A stretch of DNA of 64,000 nt from Bemisia tabaci (lineage: Eukaryota > Arthropoda > Insecta > Hemiptera > Aleyrodidae): assembly GCF_918797505.1 (NCBI RefSeq), contig NC_092797.1:18861372-18925371 (forward strand). Direction: 5' to 3'. Positions within the stretch are counted from its first letter, which is position 1. Each line of letters starts with the position of its first letter. The notes beneath the pieces were generated by a model that was given only the letters and a program-made list of their open reading frames with translations, did no database searches and was not told where the DNA came from. The translations under genes were made by a program, and so were the position numbers. Below, one piece after another: positions 35,996-47,100 of this stretch.

Positions 35996-36252
35996 ATCGA
36001 CGGTGAAACTACCAAACCACGTATCTCGGTTTGCGACGCCGCAGACTTCCTGTCATACTTTATTTTTTAAATGAAAAACTACTTAACGTCCAGTTTTGAA
36101 AATTTCTGCGATTTTTCCTCCTCGTGCGGAGAAAATTCTGTGAAAATTTCAAGGAATGATATTGATTTGGTCTACTTCAAAAAAATAAAATGTGAGCGTA
36201 GATTTTTAAACACCGCAAACGAGATACGTGGTTTGGTAGTTTCACCGTCGAT
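35996..36252. mobile_element. Foldback element with ATCGACGGTGAAAC ends
   Basis: The left arm ATCGACGGTGAAACTACC, then AAACCACGTATCTCG, is mirrored by CGAGATACGTGGTTT and GGTAGTTTCACCGTCGAT on the right. The arms are about 40 bp and the total is 257 bp. The target duplication is unclear. A decayed arm-like piece occurs near 16464. No coding capacity. Confidence 0.75.
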
Positions 36253-37017
36253 ATAACGTAATCGTCTAGACTGTACTTCAGGTTACCCGAGTTTTTTTCT
36301 TATTTTTTGTTTCAAGCAGATAACTAGAGGTACCCCCTTGGCTTTTTCTGCGAATTTTCAAAAATCATTCAGGTGACACTCACCGAATTTCAGGTCTGAA
36401 TGTTGCGGGATTTTTCATTGAAAATATACGTAAACATTAAACAAGGTCTAACAGTTAAGTTGATAATGATTGAATCTGTTCAATTGTCATTGAAAACAAG
36501 AACATGCCAAATTGAATTGCACGTCAGTCCTTTGCAGTGGGAGAAGCTGACAATCCTCATCAAGCCAGAAATAATGGGCACGCTAGGTAAAAATTTTTTT
36601 CTCCCAACTGCAATTAGTAGGCCAAGACGTGCGTGAAATTTGATACGTCTACCGTTTGTTGATCAAGCAAGAGGTTGTTTAAAAGGAGGCAATTTAGATG
36701 ACCGAGTCTTTTCTAACACGAGACAGCCCGTGATATAATAACCACAGACGCCACCAATCTGCTTCGAAAAACAAATACACTGACTAGAGGCTTAAGGCAA
36801 GACGCCATTTAAATAAAATTAAGAGACCATAATTCACCTTGCGCCTCCGTAAAACGAAAATTGTGAGCGTCATAATTCCGCCAGATCTGGAAGAGCGGAG
36901 CAGTAGCTTGAAGCCGCGTTCACACAAACAGCATACGCGACGTTAAGTTGCCCGCGTGACGGAGTCAAATGATTTTAAATTTAATGCCAAATTAGCTCTT
37001 TGTATATTTTAAAACCT
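36253..37017. other. No gene seen
   Basis: Nothing recognised between the two foldback elements. Confidence 0.5.
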
Positions 37018-37269
37018 CGTCACCTTGCGGCCAAAGTGTCACAAGCGCCATGCGACGTTTAAAAATTTCCGCCACCATTTAATTTTTTTACAGAAAAATT
37101 GTTGGTTGAATCTGTTAGAAAATTTCATCGAATTTTATCCGCAGCACAAAAACACTGCGATGGAATTTTTGGACAGCTTCGTTGAACAATTTCTCTACAA
37201 AAAATAAAATGGTGGCGGAAATTTTGAAACGTCACATGGCGCTTGTGATACTTTGGCCGGGAGGTGACG
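37018..37269. mobile_element. CGTCACC foldback element, copy 2
   Basis: The 252-bp near-palindrome starts CGTCACCTTGCGGCCAAAGT and ends TTTGGCCGGGAGGTGACG. It is flanked by ACCT on both sides (37014-37017 and 37270-37273), a perfect 4-bp duplication. It is homologous to 22573 and 37954. Confidence 0.88.
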
Positions 37270-37953
37270 ACCTTTTGTCTCATGATGAAACGTTTCCCAA
37301 ACCTAATGACCAATGGAAACGGATAGGTTTAAAATGATTGCACCCAACTGCGCGGCCAACTTCGTATCGCACCCTGTCTATGGGAACGTGGCTTGAGCTA
37401 TCCAGAACGGCAGCTGAGATAATAACAGCCTCAGCGTGTGTTATAGGATGCTGCTCATCTACAATGATCGAGGATGAAATAACATTTGACTCTCGACTTC
37501 ACGAAATTGAGCGCCTCGACGAGGTTGGTGCTATCTTCATCTTTTCAATATGCGTGTTTATTTTAATTGACAGTTACGCGCGTTGTTCTACTGTCTGGAT
37601 AAAGAAATCGTATCACACAACTCCCCCCCCCCCCCCCAACTCGCTCCCGCCTCCCCCTGCCACAATCTTCCCCATCTCTTTAAATTATTCCTCTCCTACG
37701 ACTTCATCAAACGGTCGTATAGTGAGGAGGCTGAGACTACGAACAAATTCATAATTTGTAAGTTCTTCTGTTTAACTGCGCGGCTCGGTTTATTTTTTCG
37801 AATTTCTGGAATTTGTGGGGAGCAGTAAACCAACTGAAAAGGATGAGATTTTTATTATATTTGATACAGCCTATTTAGTTTCTCTTTCTCTTTTGAGCAA
37901 CTGTGATTTTTTTTCTTTTTCTTGGAGGAAACTCATTTTATCCACCGCCACTT
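37270..37953. other. No gene seen
   Basis: This contains a short run of C (about 37622-37637). Open frames over this run are low-complexity and not supported. Confidence 0.45.
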
Positions 37954-38195
37954 CGTCACCTTTCGGCCAAAGTATCACAAGCGCCATGCGACGTTGAAAA
38001 ATTTCTGGTGCCATTTTATTTTGTTACGGAGAAATTGTTGGTTGATTCTGTTTGAAAATTTCACTGAATTTTATCGGCAGCACAAATAAAATTCAGTGAA
38101 ATTTTTGGACAGCTCCGTTGAGGAATTTCTCAGTAAAAAAATAAAAGGGCACCGGAAATTTTTACCGCCTGTGATACTTTGGCCGGAAGGTGACG
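37954..38195. mobile_element. CGTCACC foldback element, copy 3
   Basis: The 242-bp element starts CGTCACCTTTCGGCCAAAGT and ends ACTTTGGCCGGAAGGTGACG. Flanks ACTT and ACAT agree at 3 of 4 bases. The right arm lost about 10 bp (the ACGTCACATGGCGC segment) compared with copies 1 and 2. Confidence 0.82.
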
Positions 38196-38440
38196 ACATG
38201 ATAACAGAAAACTATTTTTCGTCATTGGTGAGTGATGAACTTTTCACGCTGCCGTTGAGACCGTGTAGGTATATACTAATGAATTTTCAGAAATTTTAGT
38301 GTTTTGTGATGGAAAAGTCTTTGAAACGATATTGGCGGATTGTGATAATTCGAGTCATTTAAGAGATAGCAAGTTTACTCACTGCTTCGCAACGAGTATA
38401 GAGTGCACGTGAATACAAGTTGAAAAGCTGTACAGAGTCT

Positions 38441-38442
<2 letters not shown>

Positions 38443-38498
<56 letters not shown>
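38443..38498 (+). repeat. Poly-A tract, 56 bases
   Basis: An uninterrupted run of A. Such long runs are unstable and its true length may vary. No retroelement body is visible upstream. Confidence 0.9.
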
Positions 38499-38500
<2 letters not shown>

Positions 38501-39088
38501 AGAATTGCTCGCATTGCATATTTCTTGGCAGAAAAACTATCATTACATTTATATGTTTATTACAAAAAGGTTATTCAACGACGTAAACAGCCTGGTTACT
38601 GATCGTCGTAAACTAACAATCTAACCAACAACTGCGTTCAACGATTTGAAGACACAGGGAAGTCAGACTAGTTAAATAATAATATTCCGAAATTTGCAAT
38701 GATAATTAGAGCTTAATTTTAAATATTACTTGCTCTTCAAAATGTCATAAAATGAATTAATGAGTATAAGATGATTCACCCTGTGGAAAGTTCCGAATTC
38801 AACTTTGGAGCAAGATTTGAGTTCCAAGAATGAACGAATGACAAGGAAAGATCCGCGTTCGGGGAGCAGTGTCAATCTAAATAAAGAAGTCATCCAGAGG
38901 AGTCAGACAGGCGCTGAAGTCAACGGATCAATATTGCGGATTGACATCTTTCGTGATAAGCATTATCTACTTACTGTCAGTTAATCGATAATCGAAAATC
39001 TTAATATTTTTCTTAAAAAATGTTTGATAACATGAATATTTTAGTTAAAAAAAGATCCCAAGCTCCTACCGGTGAGTAATGGTAAACA

Positions 39089-39090
<2 letters not shown>
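38499..39090. other. No gene seen
   Basis: AT-rich sequence between two long poly-A tracts. Confidence 0.5.

Positions 39091-39139
<49 letters not shown>
39091..39139 (+). repeat. Poly-A tract, 49 bases
   Basis: A second uninterrupted A run, 0.6 kb after the first. Confidence 0.9.
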
Positions 39140-39141
<2 letters not shown>

Positions 39142-39221
39142 AACAACGGAGTTCTTAGTTTCAATCTTTGACCGCTGGTTACCCACGACGCACATTCGTT
39201 AATTTTTAAATTTTTTCAACT

Positions 39222-39474
39222 ATAGTGTGCTGTGGAAGAACGCCGTATAAACCCTCAGACGGTGACAAATTTTATTTGATAAAATACGGAAAGTCTACGA
39301 ATTTTGGGAATAATGTCTCTCCATTTTTGTGAAGAATTTTATTCTAGATCTCTTCCAAAAAGTATGAAAATTTCATAAAAAAATATTCTTATCTAACCTC
39401 CAAGATAAAACTTTCATCGGATGAAATTTGGCAACATCCGAATGCTCATACGGCGTTTTACCTTAGCACTGCAG
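39222..39474. mobile_element. Miniature element, CTGCCGTGC family
   Basis: The right end is CCTTAGCACTGCAG. The left end is mutated but retains GTGCTGTGGAAGAACGCCGT. The interior has AAATTTTATTTGATAAAATA and the mirror segment ATGAAATTTGGCAACATCCG. It lies just before another copy at 39493. Confidence 0.7.
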
Positions 39475-39492
39475 TGTCGGGCTTTACCTAAG

Positions 39493-39745
39493 CTGCCGTG
39501 CTAAGGAAGAACGCCGCACGAACCGTCAAGCGTTGCCAAATTTCCTTTGGTAAAACGTGAATTTCTTGGTAAACTTATGAATAGATTCCTCCCAATTTTT
39601 CAGATAATTTTGTTTGCAATTTCACCTTCAGTTCCTGAATATTTCAAGGAAAAATATTCATAACTTTCCTCAAAAATTAACATTTTATCGACGGAAATTT
39701 GACAACTCTCGAATGTTTATACCGCGTTCTTCCTTAGCACTGTAG
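39493..39745. mobile_element. Miniature element, CTGCCGTGC family
   Basis: The 253-bp element starts CTGCCGTGCTAAGGAAGAAC and ends CTTCCTTAGCACTGTAG. It is full length, with a close interior match to the copies at 8570 and 61994. The flanks are not clearly duplicated. Confidence 0.8.
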
Positions 39746-40834
39746 TATAGCTAAAGCTAGAGATCGCGCTCACCTGTGTATCTTAGCCATTACCGCGTAT
39801 GTCGTTTCGCTGCGTAGTGCTCACTGGCTCATCCTTCAAAAGAGAGAGATGCAACACGCGTCTCGCATTACTGATGAAATTAGTCGCTAAAAGCTTGTCG
39901 TCGCCCGCTCTCGTTAGATAATGATCAAATTACAATTAATATTGGGTTCATTATAAGTGCAGCCCCAAGCTCACCGTACGTTAAGTAGATTTTCGCGGGC
40001 AATATCGTTTCCGGGACCCTTTGCAGTTATTCGAGCCCGTGCGTATGTTAGTATGTATCATGTTCAAGCCTTGATGAGCTATATCTGATATGCGACCTTT
40101 GGAAACACTTAATGGTGTTTCTTCGAAGAAGGTGTTCACTGCTCAGTTGCGCTATTGTCTCGTCACATGGATGCTATAATGCATGGTGTTCTAGTTTTAT
40201 GCTTCATTGCTTCAGGCACCAAAAATAGGTGCAAGGTCATGTATTACATTGACTTTTATCAGCGTTAAAAGTTAATCTTTTAGAGCAATTCTGATATATG
40301 AACAAGGGCATGACTTAGTTCCAGTTCCAGTTCCAGTTCCAGAGTTCCAGGGTTTAAAGGACCTGAGGAAGAAACTTGTTAGATTTTAAGTATGTATTTT
40401 TAATCTCTATGGTATAAAATGAAAATTTTTATCGGGATTCATTTACGCAGGAGGTTCGCTTAGTTGAATTTTAATCAAAGTAAGTACAAAAAATATTTTT
40501 ATACGTAAACAATATTTTGGCTTTAGTTTAAAATAATTTGCGTAACTTCCATGCATTTAAAACTCTTGACTCATTTTTGTAGTTGGTTTGAGGTTACCGT
40601 CACCAATTCAAAAATGCGTATCACTTCGATTTAGCATCGCATCGTGTAGTATGGATAAGACAACTTCTTAAAGTCAAATGTGAAACACTGGGCACCCTTT
40701 CCTTTCTTCCTCATGTTTTTCCTGAGCATACCGCAATACAAACAGTTGGTCAAATTATTTCTGGGAATTTCCGATGATAGATAATTACCGAAAAAATTGA
40801 TACCTCCCGGAAAAAGTGTTAGGCGTTTACCCCT
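39746..40834. other. No gene seen
   Basis: A slightly GC-richer patch spans about 39760-40080. A short AGTTCC tandem repeat lies at 40318-40342. Nothing else is recognised. Confidence 0.45.
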
Positions 40835-41370
40835 TTTTAGCACCGCTACCCCAATTTGTTGGATAATATCGACACTTGCAATTAATTTTGGTAGTACAGC
40901 AACTCAAGTTGGGGTAGTATCGCAACATTTCGATTAGTAACCTAATGTTTTGGAGTACAACCACAATTAATTGAATACATATGTAATTATCAAATTTGGC
41001 TGGCTAAGCTGTATAGAACATGGTAATGGATTACAAAATCGAGCTACAAGCCAAATAAACAAGTAATATTTCAAACTACATTGATAAGAAATAATATAAA
41101 AGTAACAAGAAACACAGCAAACGTTTCAACCGCCTACAACTGCGATCTCCTTCAGTGCATTAAGAGCAACCAGTGGAAACATCTTACAAAATAAAAAAAT
41201 TAAAAAGCTACAAAACTATTAGCAAAACTACAATCTTTTGAGTTTTATATTATTTCTCATCTATGTACATGTAGTTTGAAATATTACTTGTTTATTACAC
41301 CTTGAAGCTAGAGTTTTTTATCAATTACCACATTAATTGGAAATGTCCATATCATCCAACAACTCACGCA
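40835..41370. mobile_element. GTGCAC-type miniature element interrupted by another element
   Basis: The left part (40835-40973) matches the element at 11914-12147 in inverse orientation, including TTGGTAGTAC-GCAACT-AAGTT and AGTAACCT-AT. The match resumes at about 41332 with ATTAATTGGAAATGTCC. The intervening 350 bp is an insertion (next entry). Confidence 0.55.
40974..41325. mobile_element. Nested insertion with inverted repeats
   Basis: It is flanked by imperfect direct repeats ACCACAATTAATTG (40960-40973) and ACCACATTAATTG (41327-41339). Inside, AATAAACAAGTAATATTTCA at about 41054 is mirrored by TGAAATATTACTTGTTTATT ending at about 41296. On the - strand a segment holds CTGA, a 5-bp stem AUCGC/GCGGU and GAAAC, resembling a degraded hammerhead ribozyme. 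The family is unknown. Confidence 0.5.
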
Positions 41371-41870
41371 TTTTCTCCCGTGATAGTTACCGGAAAATTC
41401 TATACTTACACAAAACATTTTTCACAGTGCTTACATACCCAAACCAATTCTTCATTATTATATTTTTTGCTTTTCATATGTTGTAGTCCATTTACTCGGT
41501 GACAAAATCGAAAGCCCTGACAGGCATGCCTCGTGGGTTGCGGGCAATCAAGGGGCACCGCAGTCGATTAAGCTCGGATCATAAATCACCATTCAAATAG
41601 AATATTATCGCGGGGGGTTTCCTTTTGCCCCGGTCGCGGGAAAAAGTGTGCGTATGCAAATCCGAATCCGCGGAGGCGACAACTCCGACAGAGCGACACA
41701 TTCCGTCAGTGTTGCTTTTCATAACCAGTTTCGGGTCCGGGGAGTCGAGCCTCTGCGATCAATCAACGTCATAAGAAGTCAACTGGGATGTGACGAAATC
41801 TCCCCGAACCCCTTCCCGCTTGGCACGTTCGATTCTTATCCCTCAAGGATTCAGCACCGTGTTGCCGTGT
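41371..41870. other. No gene seen; CpG-richer patch
   Basis: The segment at about 41520-41870 is CpG-richer than its surroundings, with no recognisable exon. Confidence 0.4.
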
Positions 41871-42385
41871 TGCGTGTCTTTTAGAAGTTACTATTCGCGA
41901 ATTACTTTTTCCTCTTATTTTTAAATTAATTTCTTTTTACAAAAATCACAAGAAAATGGGTAAATAAGGCTAAAAAGACAATGAACACTATGCCTGTGAC
42001 GTCTCGGGTTGGTTCCAACCCCATCTTTGATCAGGAAACAAAAAAATATCCAAAATTATGGAGATAAAGACCTTTAAATCCCTATTAATTGATTTGTAAA
42101 CTTCCGTGCGGAATCCTTAAATCCTAATGCTGTGTCTTTCAGAAGTTATTGCTCACGAATTATTTGTTTCTTCCTATTTTTAAATTAATTTATTTGACTG
42201 AAAAACACAAGAAAATTGTTAAACAAGGCCAATCAGACAATGAGCTCTATGCCTGGGACGTCTCGGGGTGGTTTCAGTCCCATCTTTGACCAGGAAACAA
42301 ACAAAAAAATCTAAAATTATAAAAAAAAGACCTTTAAACCCCTGCTAATTTATCTGTAAACTTCCGTACGGAATCTATAAATCCT
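41871..42385 (+). repeat. Tandem duplication of about 258 bp
   Basis: Unit 1 (41871-42127) and unit 2 (42128-42385) align throughout. Shared blocks include GAAGTTA-T, TATTTTTAAATTAATTT, ATGCCTG-GACGTCTCGGG, CCCATCTTTGA and TGTAAACTTCCGT-CGGAAT. The units differ by many substitutions and small indels, so the duplication is not recent. No protein is supported. Confidence 0.85.
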
Positions 42386-43197
42386 TTAAGACTCTAAAAT
42401 TAAAATTTAAAATTTTCCTCCTATCATACCATTCTAATAACTTATTTTGCATCCTGCCCTGGTATCAAAAGTTTAAAGTCTTGTTTTTTTTTACCGCCAG
42501 ACTTAATATGCTCAAAATAGTGCAAAGAGCTGATCCCAAAAATTGTGTCAATTTCTGAGTGTTGTTGCTCTAGCCCCGCAGACATCCCACATCCAGGAGG
42601 TCGAATATATTTTCGAATTATTTTTGCGAAAGTTTGGCAACGCGGCTTGAGAAACGCCGGCTTGATTGGCAAACAACCCCTGGCAAGCAAGTTTCACACC
42701 GTGTAAATACCTAATGAAAAATGATCATTTTATATTATTTTCGTGTTTGTTTTCCCTGTCACTCCGATGTTTTGTTTGCAGTGTATGCTGAATCCTTCCG
42801 ATCGCATTGTGTGGGTTCAGGCAGGTTGGAGAAGTGGATGAACTGCTACGCGCTGCGTGCACGCATGTATCACATGCTGCTCCGCCTTATCGCTTCATTT
42901 TCTGTGCATTGATAAATGAGGATCATACTTGCACTTTCATTTTTTTCACCCCTCTCGATCCCTTATATTTTCACGTTTTCGCAACCTCAGTTCTTAATGA
43001 CCGCTTCCTCCCGTTGCAGCCTACGCAAGCGCCTCCACCTCGAGGCTTCCAATCATCATTTAGACGTGTTTATGCGAAAAGGAACTATGTGCGAAAGGTT
43101 TTAAATGCAACATAGTACTTTTCAGCAAAAATATTTCCATTTAAAAGTGCTCCTTGGAGACAAAAAAACGATTCCTCTCTAGTATCCTGTCTACAGT
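42386..43197. other. No gene seen
   Basis: A pyrimidine-rich acceptor-like TTTTGTTTGCAG ends at about 42781, but no frame after it continues convincingly. Confidence 0.4.
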
Positions 43198-44130
43198 CAG
43201 GGCCGGATTTACCTATACTTGCCGCCCATGGGCCGCCTGTGTTTTGCCGCCCCCCTTCTCATTCGTTTTGAAACATCAATAAAAACCATCAAGTGAACGC
43301 GCCAGCGGGGGTGGGGTGCATAAGACGCGTTTACTTGTGTTGGAAACATTTTTTCGGAAAGCCCTGTCAGCACTACTAGCAAAATTTCACCGAACTTTGC
43401 GCGAACGTTAAGTTTCGTAAACCTATCTCTGGGTAGACAAGGTCTTCCAATTCTTCCATTCATAAGAAATTAACGAAAAAAGGATGAAAGAACAAACATG
43501 AATGTGGTTTAATGATTTTAACTTCCACCGCCGCGCCGCACAGACCGCACCGTGTTTGGAGCAATGCGTGAAGTATTCCGACAATTTTGTGGGCGCAATG
43601 AGTTTCACGCCGACGACCGCTGCTGAACGCACTGTGTTTGACGGAATGCGTGAAGTATTCACGCAGTCTTGTAGGCGCTATGCGTTTCATGCTGACCGCA
43701 CTGTGCTCGGCGCAATGCGTGAAGTATTCATGCATTCTTGAAGGCGCTATCCGTTTCACGCTGACCGCAGTGACCGTACTGTGTTTGATGCAATACGTGA
43801 AGTATTCGTGCAGCCTTGTAGGAATGTAGGCGCTAATATGTGTTACATGCCGACCGCCGCGCCGAGGGCTTCTCCTTTTCATCTCAAGTCCTCGTCATCA
43901 TTTCGCTCTCAGTCCCTGGCCAAATTGCGTGTTTGGTCTCTCTCTTAACTAGATTAATTAAAGGTGCTGTCTCTTGTATCACCGAAAGACGACAAAATTA
44001 GAAATTTCTATACTCTTAGGAAATGAGAGATTTTGTTTACCTACATTTAAAAAAATTGCAAAATTTGCAGCCTCCTAGATTTGCCGCCATGGGTCGCGGC
44101 CCACGTGGCCACCTCCTTAATCCGGCCCTG
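43198..44130 (-). mobile_element. hAT-type non-autonomous element, copy 3
   Basis: The 933-bp element is in the opposite orientation to copies 1 and 2. It starts CAGGGCCGGATTTACC and ends TTAATCCGGCCCTG. It is flanked by TCTACAGT on both sides (43190-43197 and 44131-44138), a perfect 8-bp duplication. Four internal units span about 43550-43840. The open frames across it are repeat-derived; no transposase is present. Confidence 0.93.
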
Positions 44131-47100
44131 TCTACAGTGGACACTAACTTGACATACTCTACTTGCATTATCAACAGAGTCAATTTGAAAGAAACCTTGG
44201 TAGGGCCTATTTAACAGTCGTACTACGATGAAGAAAGTAGCATGTTCTTTTAGACGTCGCTCAATGATTGCCTTTGATAAAAAACGAATTTTTAGGGAAG
44301 TTTGTATTCATTTTTCCTTCAATTCTTCTAAAATTTTACTTTGAATTAAATTTCAAATATTTAAGTATTTTAATTTAGGTATTCCTAACCCTTCTCATAA
44401 ACAAATATCTTGTTGGATAATATTTAACAATGACCAAGAGATCATACGTTCTTCTTCAGCACGCCGGTATAAATGGATGACATTCTGCATTTAGGAATAA
44501 CAATTTCTGGGTCTTCCGTAAAAACACTTATGTGCTACAAGAAACTAATGACACATATGTATTTTCTATACTGAGCCAAATATTTTAGTTCCCAATAGTA
44601 AAATATAGTCCAAATGATATCGATTCTCGTGATTTCCAAAGAGTAATTCTCCAGTTAATACTGGACTTTAGAAGTTGGCATTTGAACAAATCGCGTTTTG
44701 TCTTACTAAGTCTATAAGCTGCGATGATCTAAAAATGATCACAAGGCTGACCGAATGGACATATATCTAAAATCGCGCTCTGTAATGAAAATAACTTTAC
44801 TGTTTACTCCATAAAAAAAAAGAAAATTTATTGGGATAAGCATGGGAGTACCTACTGGGAACAGTGACTGGCTTCGGAATACAAGAGAAAGGTATTTCAT
44901 CCTCTTTCCCGTAATTTATTTTTCTGATTGCACATCCCCAATTTTTTCTGCTTCCACCATCAATCTTTCCAGGATCTCGTATGGAAGTCAAACGAATCAT
45001 GAATCTTTTCCAATTTCCCCCTCTTTCCATGCTGAGGTATAAAAAGCCTCCACGATAGACTGTTGATAACATGAAATGTAATTCCGAACAGCATAAACTA
45101 ATTACCTCTCTCGAGGCATAAAATATCATTTTAATCAGGCGCACGCAAAGATAGGGACGTTCGCCGGTCGGAATGCAGAAGGTATAACAACTCGTATTTT
45201 CGCTGCGATACCTAAGGGGTGGGAGAGGGAGGGGGAAAAATAAAAAAAAAAAAAAAAGCTACGCCTTGGGGCAGTTTACCAGCAACAGATCCACACACGA
45301 GTATTGTGTATTTTTTACAAGTAATCGTGTTTTCGTTCAGTTAAAAAGCGAACATTCGCTCAAAGAGCATTTATTAGATTGGAGCCGATATCGCGTCTCT
45401 TCCATTAGAGCAACTTCGCGGGAGGGCACGGGGCAATCCTCAGGAGATACCTCATTTATACAGTTAATCCGTCTCATATGGTCCCCATTACACCAGCCCC
45501 CACCCTCAATCTCTGGAAAAAAAGTAATGTTAAACTGATTTACCTCTTTTTTCTAATAAAACAGAACAAGCCGCGATTCGAGAGAGGGTGGCAGGGTGTG
45601 GGGCGGTTATTAAGCGAGCTGCACGAATCATAATTTCGTCAGACAAGGTAGCTCCTGAAGCGTGGTGCTTGGGTTTTATACTCTCGTACTTAAAGGCATC
45701 CGAATGAATTTAAAATTGCAGTCGTCAGAGAGGCAGACATACTTCCGCGCGCATGTAATAAGCCGCAAAAGTGAGGCCGGGTACAGGAAACAATAACAAC
45801 AAAAATAAACAACCTAAGGAGGGGTTTAAAAAAGAACGGGTAATTTTCTTCGAGAAGCGATTCAAATGCGGGTGGGTGATCCAGAAGGGGTGCATATCGT
45901 TGAAACATGTAAAATAGGAATGGTTATGCCGGTTCAAAGGCCGGCTGCTGACTACTCTGGTGACGTCAGTCGAGACCTGATAACCGGCCTGTTCGCTAAC
46001 ATCACCATCAAAGCACCCGTGACACTTACTTTACGCCCGTGTTTTATCAGAGTTGTCGTCCATAAATTCGATGCGCTCCGATGGTCTTTGTTGAAAGCTG
46101 CGCTTCTGAGGGGCAGTTATAACCTTGGTGGCTGAACTTTGGATACAATTTCTACCCGAAGTTTTGAGGCTCTTCGCGAATCCATAAAAAGAAATGTGAG
46201 GCCTTTCATAGGGTCTTTATGTGGTCAGATTTCTTTCCGTAAAATGGCTACAGCAGGACATTTAATGTCATGATTAGATGCCAAATCTTCAACTTGGCAC
46301 AATCAATTTGACAATCCCTCCCATCCCCTATCAGTGATAGAAACGTGCGTCGTTAACCTCTGCCACTCTTAAGGATGAATACAGAATAAGATTTTCTTTT
46401 CTTTTCTTATTGTGTAAGACTAACACAAAAGATACTGAATTAGTCACTCCACAAGTATTAAAGGGAGGAAAAAATCATTTTGGACGATTTTTCATCCCTC
46501 TTTACAGTGGACGAGAGGAGAAAAGGTGGCGGGTGGTACTGATGTTGGAACTATCCTACGATTGTATTCTCATAATTTCAGAAATTTTATCAAAATAGAA
46601 ACAGTGCGAGGAAATTTGTGTTGGTTCTTAAATTATCATACAAGTAAATTTAGCTCCGATCACTCACTCAAAAACCGACATTTAGAAACTTTATGAGTGA
46701 CGAATGTTAAATTTTTCTCAATCAGAAATGGACCGGAAATTTAACAAAGAGGCGCCAATTCACATGAAGTTTGAATTGAGATAAATGTTTGAAATTTTAC
46801 TCCTCTCTAAGCCTCAATGTTGAAGTTTAGCGAATATATTCATGTTCAAAGTATTTTTTTTTTTAAATTTTGGATTTCAATAGAAGAACATTCACGACTA
46901 ATTTCATTCAAAACTACATACTACAAACTTTTTTCCCTTAAAATGCGACTTGGTGTGTTCTGGCTCCCATTCCAAATAAAGCTCAATTTCTTTCCTGTCA
47001 TTTTCTTTTTCAGAGTGGACGTAAATTCATTGCAGGGCACACTTCGCGACTTAATTTTGCAAAAACACCCTGCGCTCCGTGACAACGACGGGAGAAAAAC

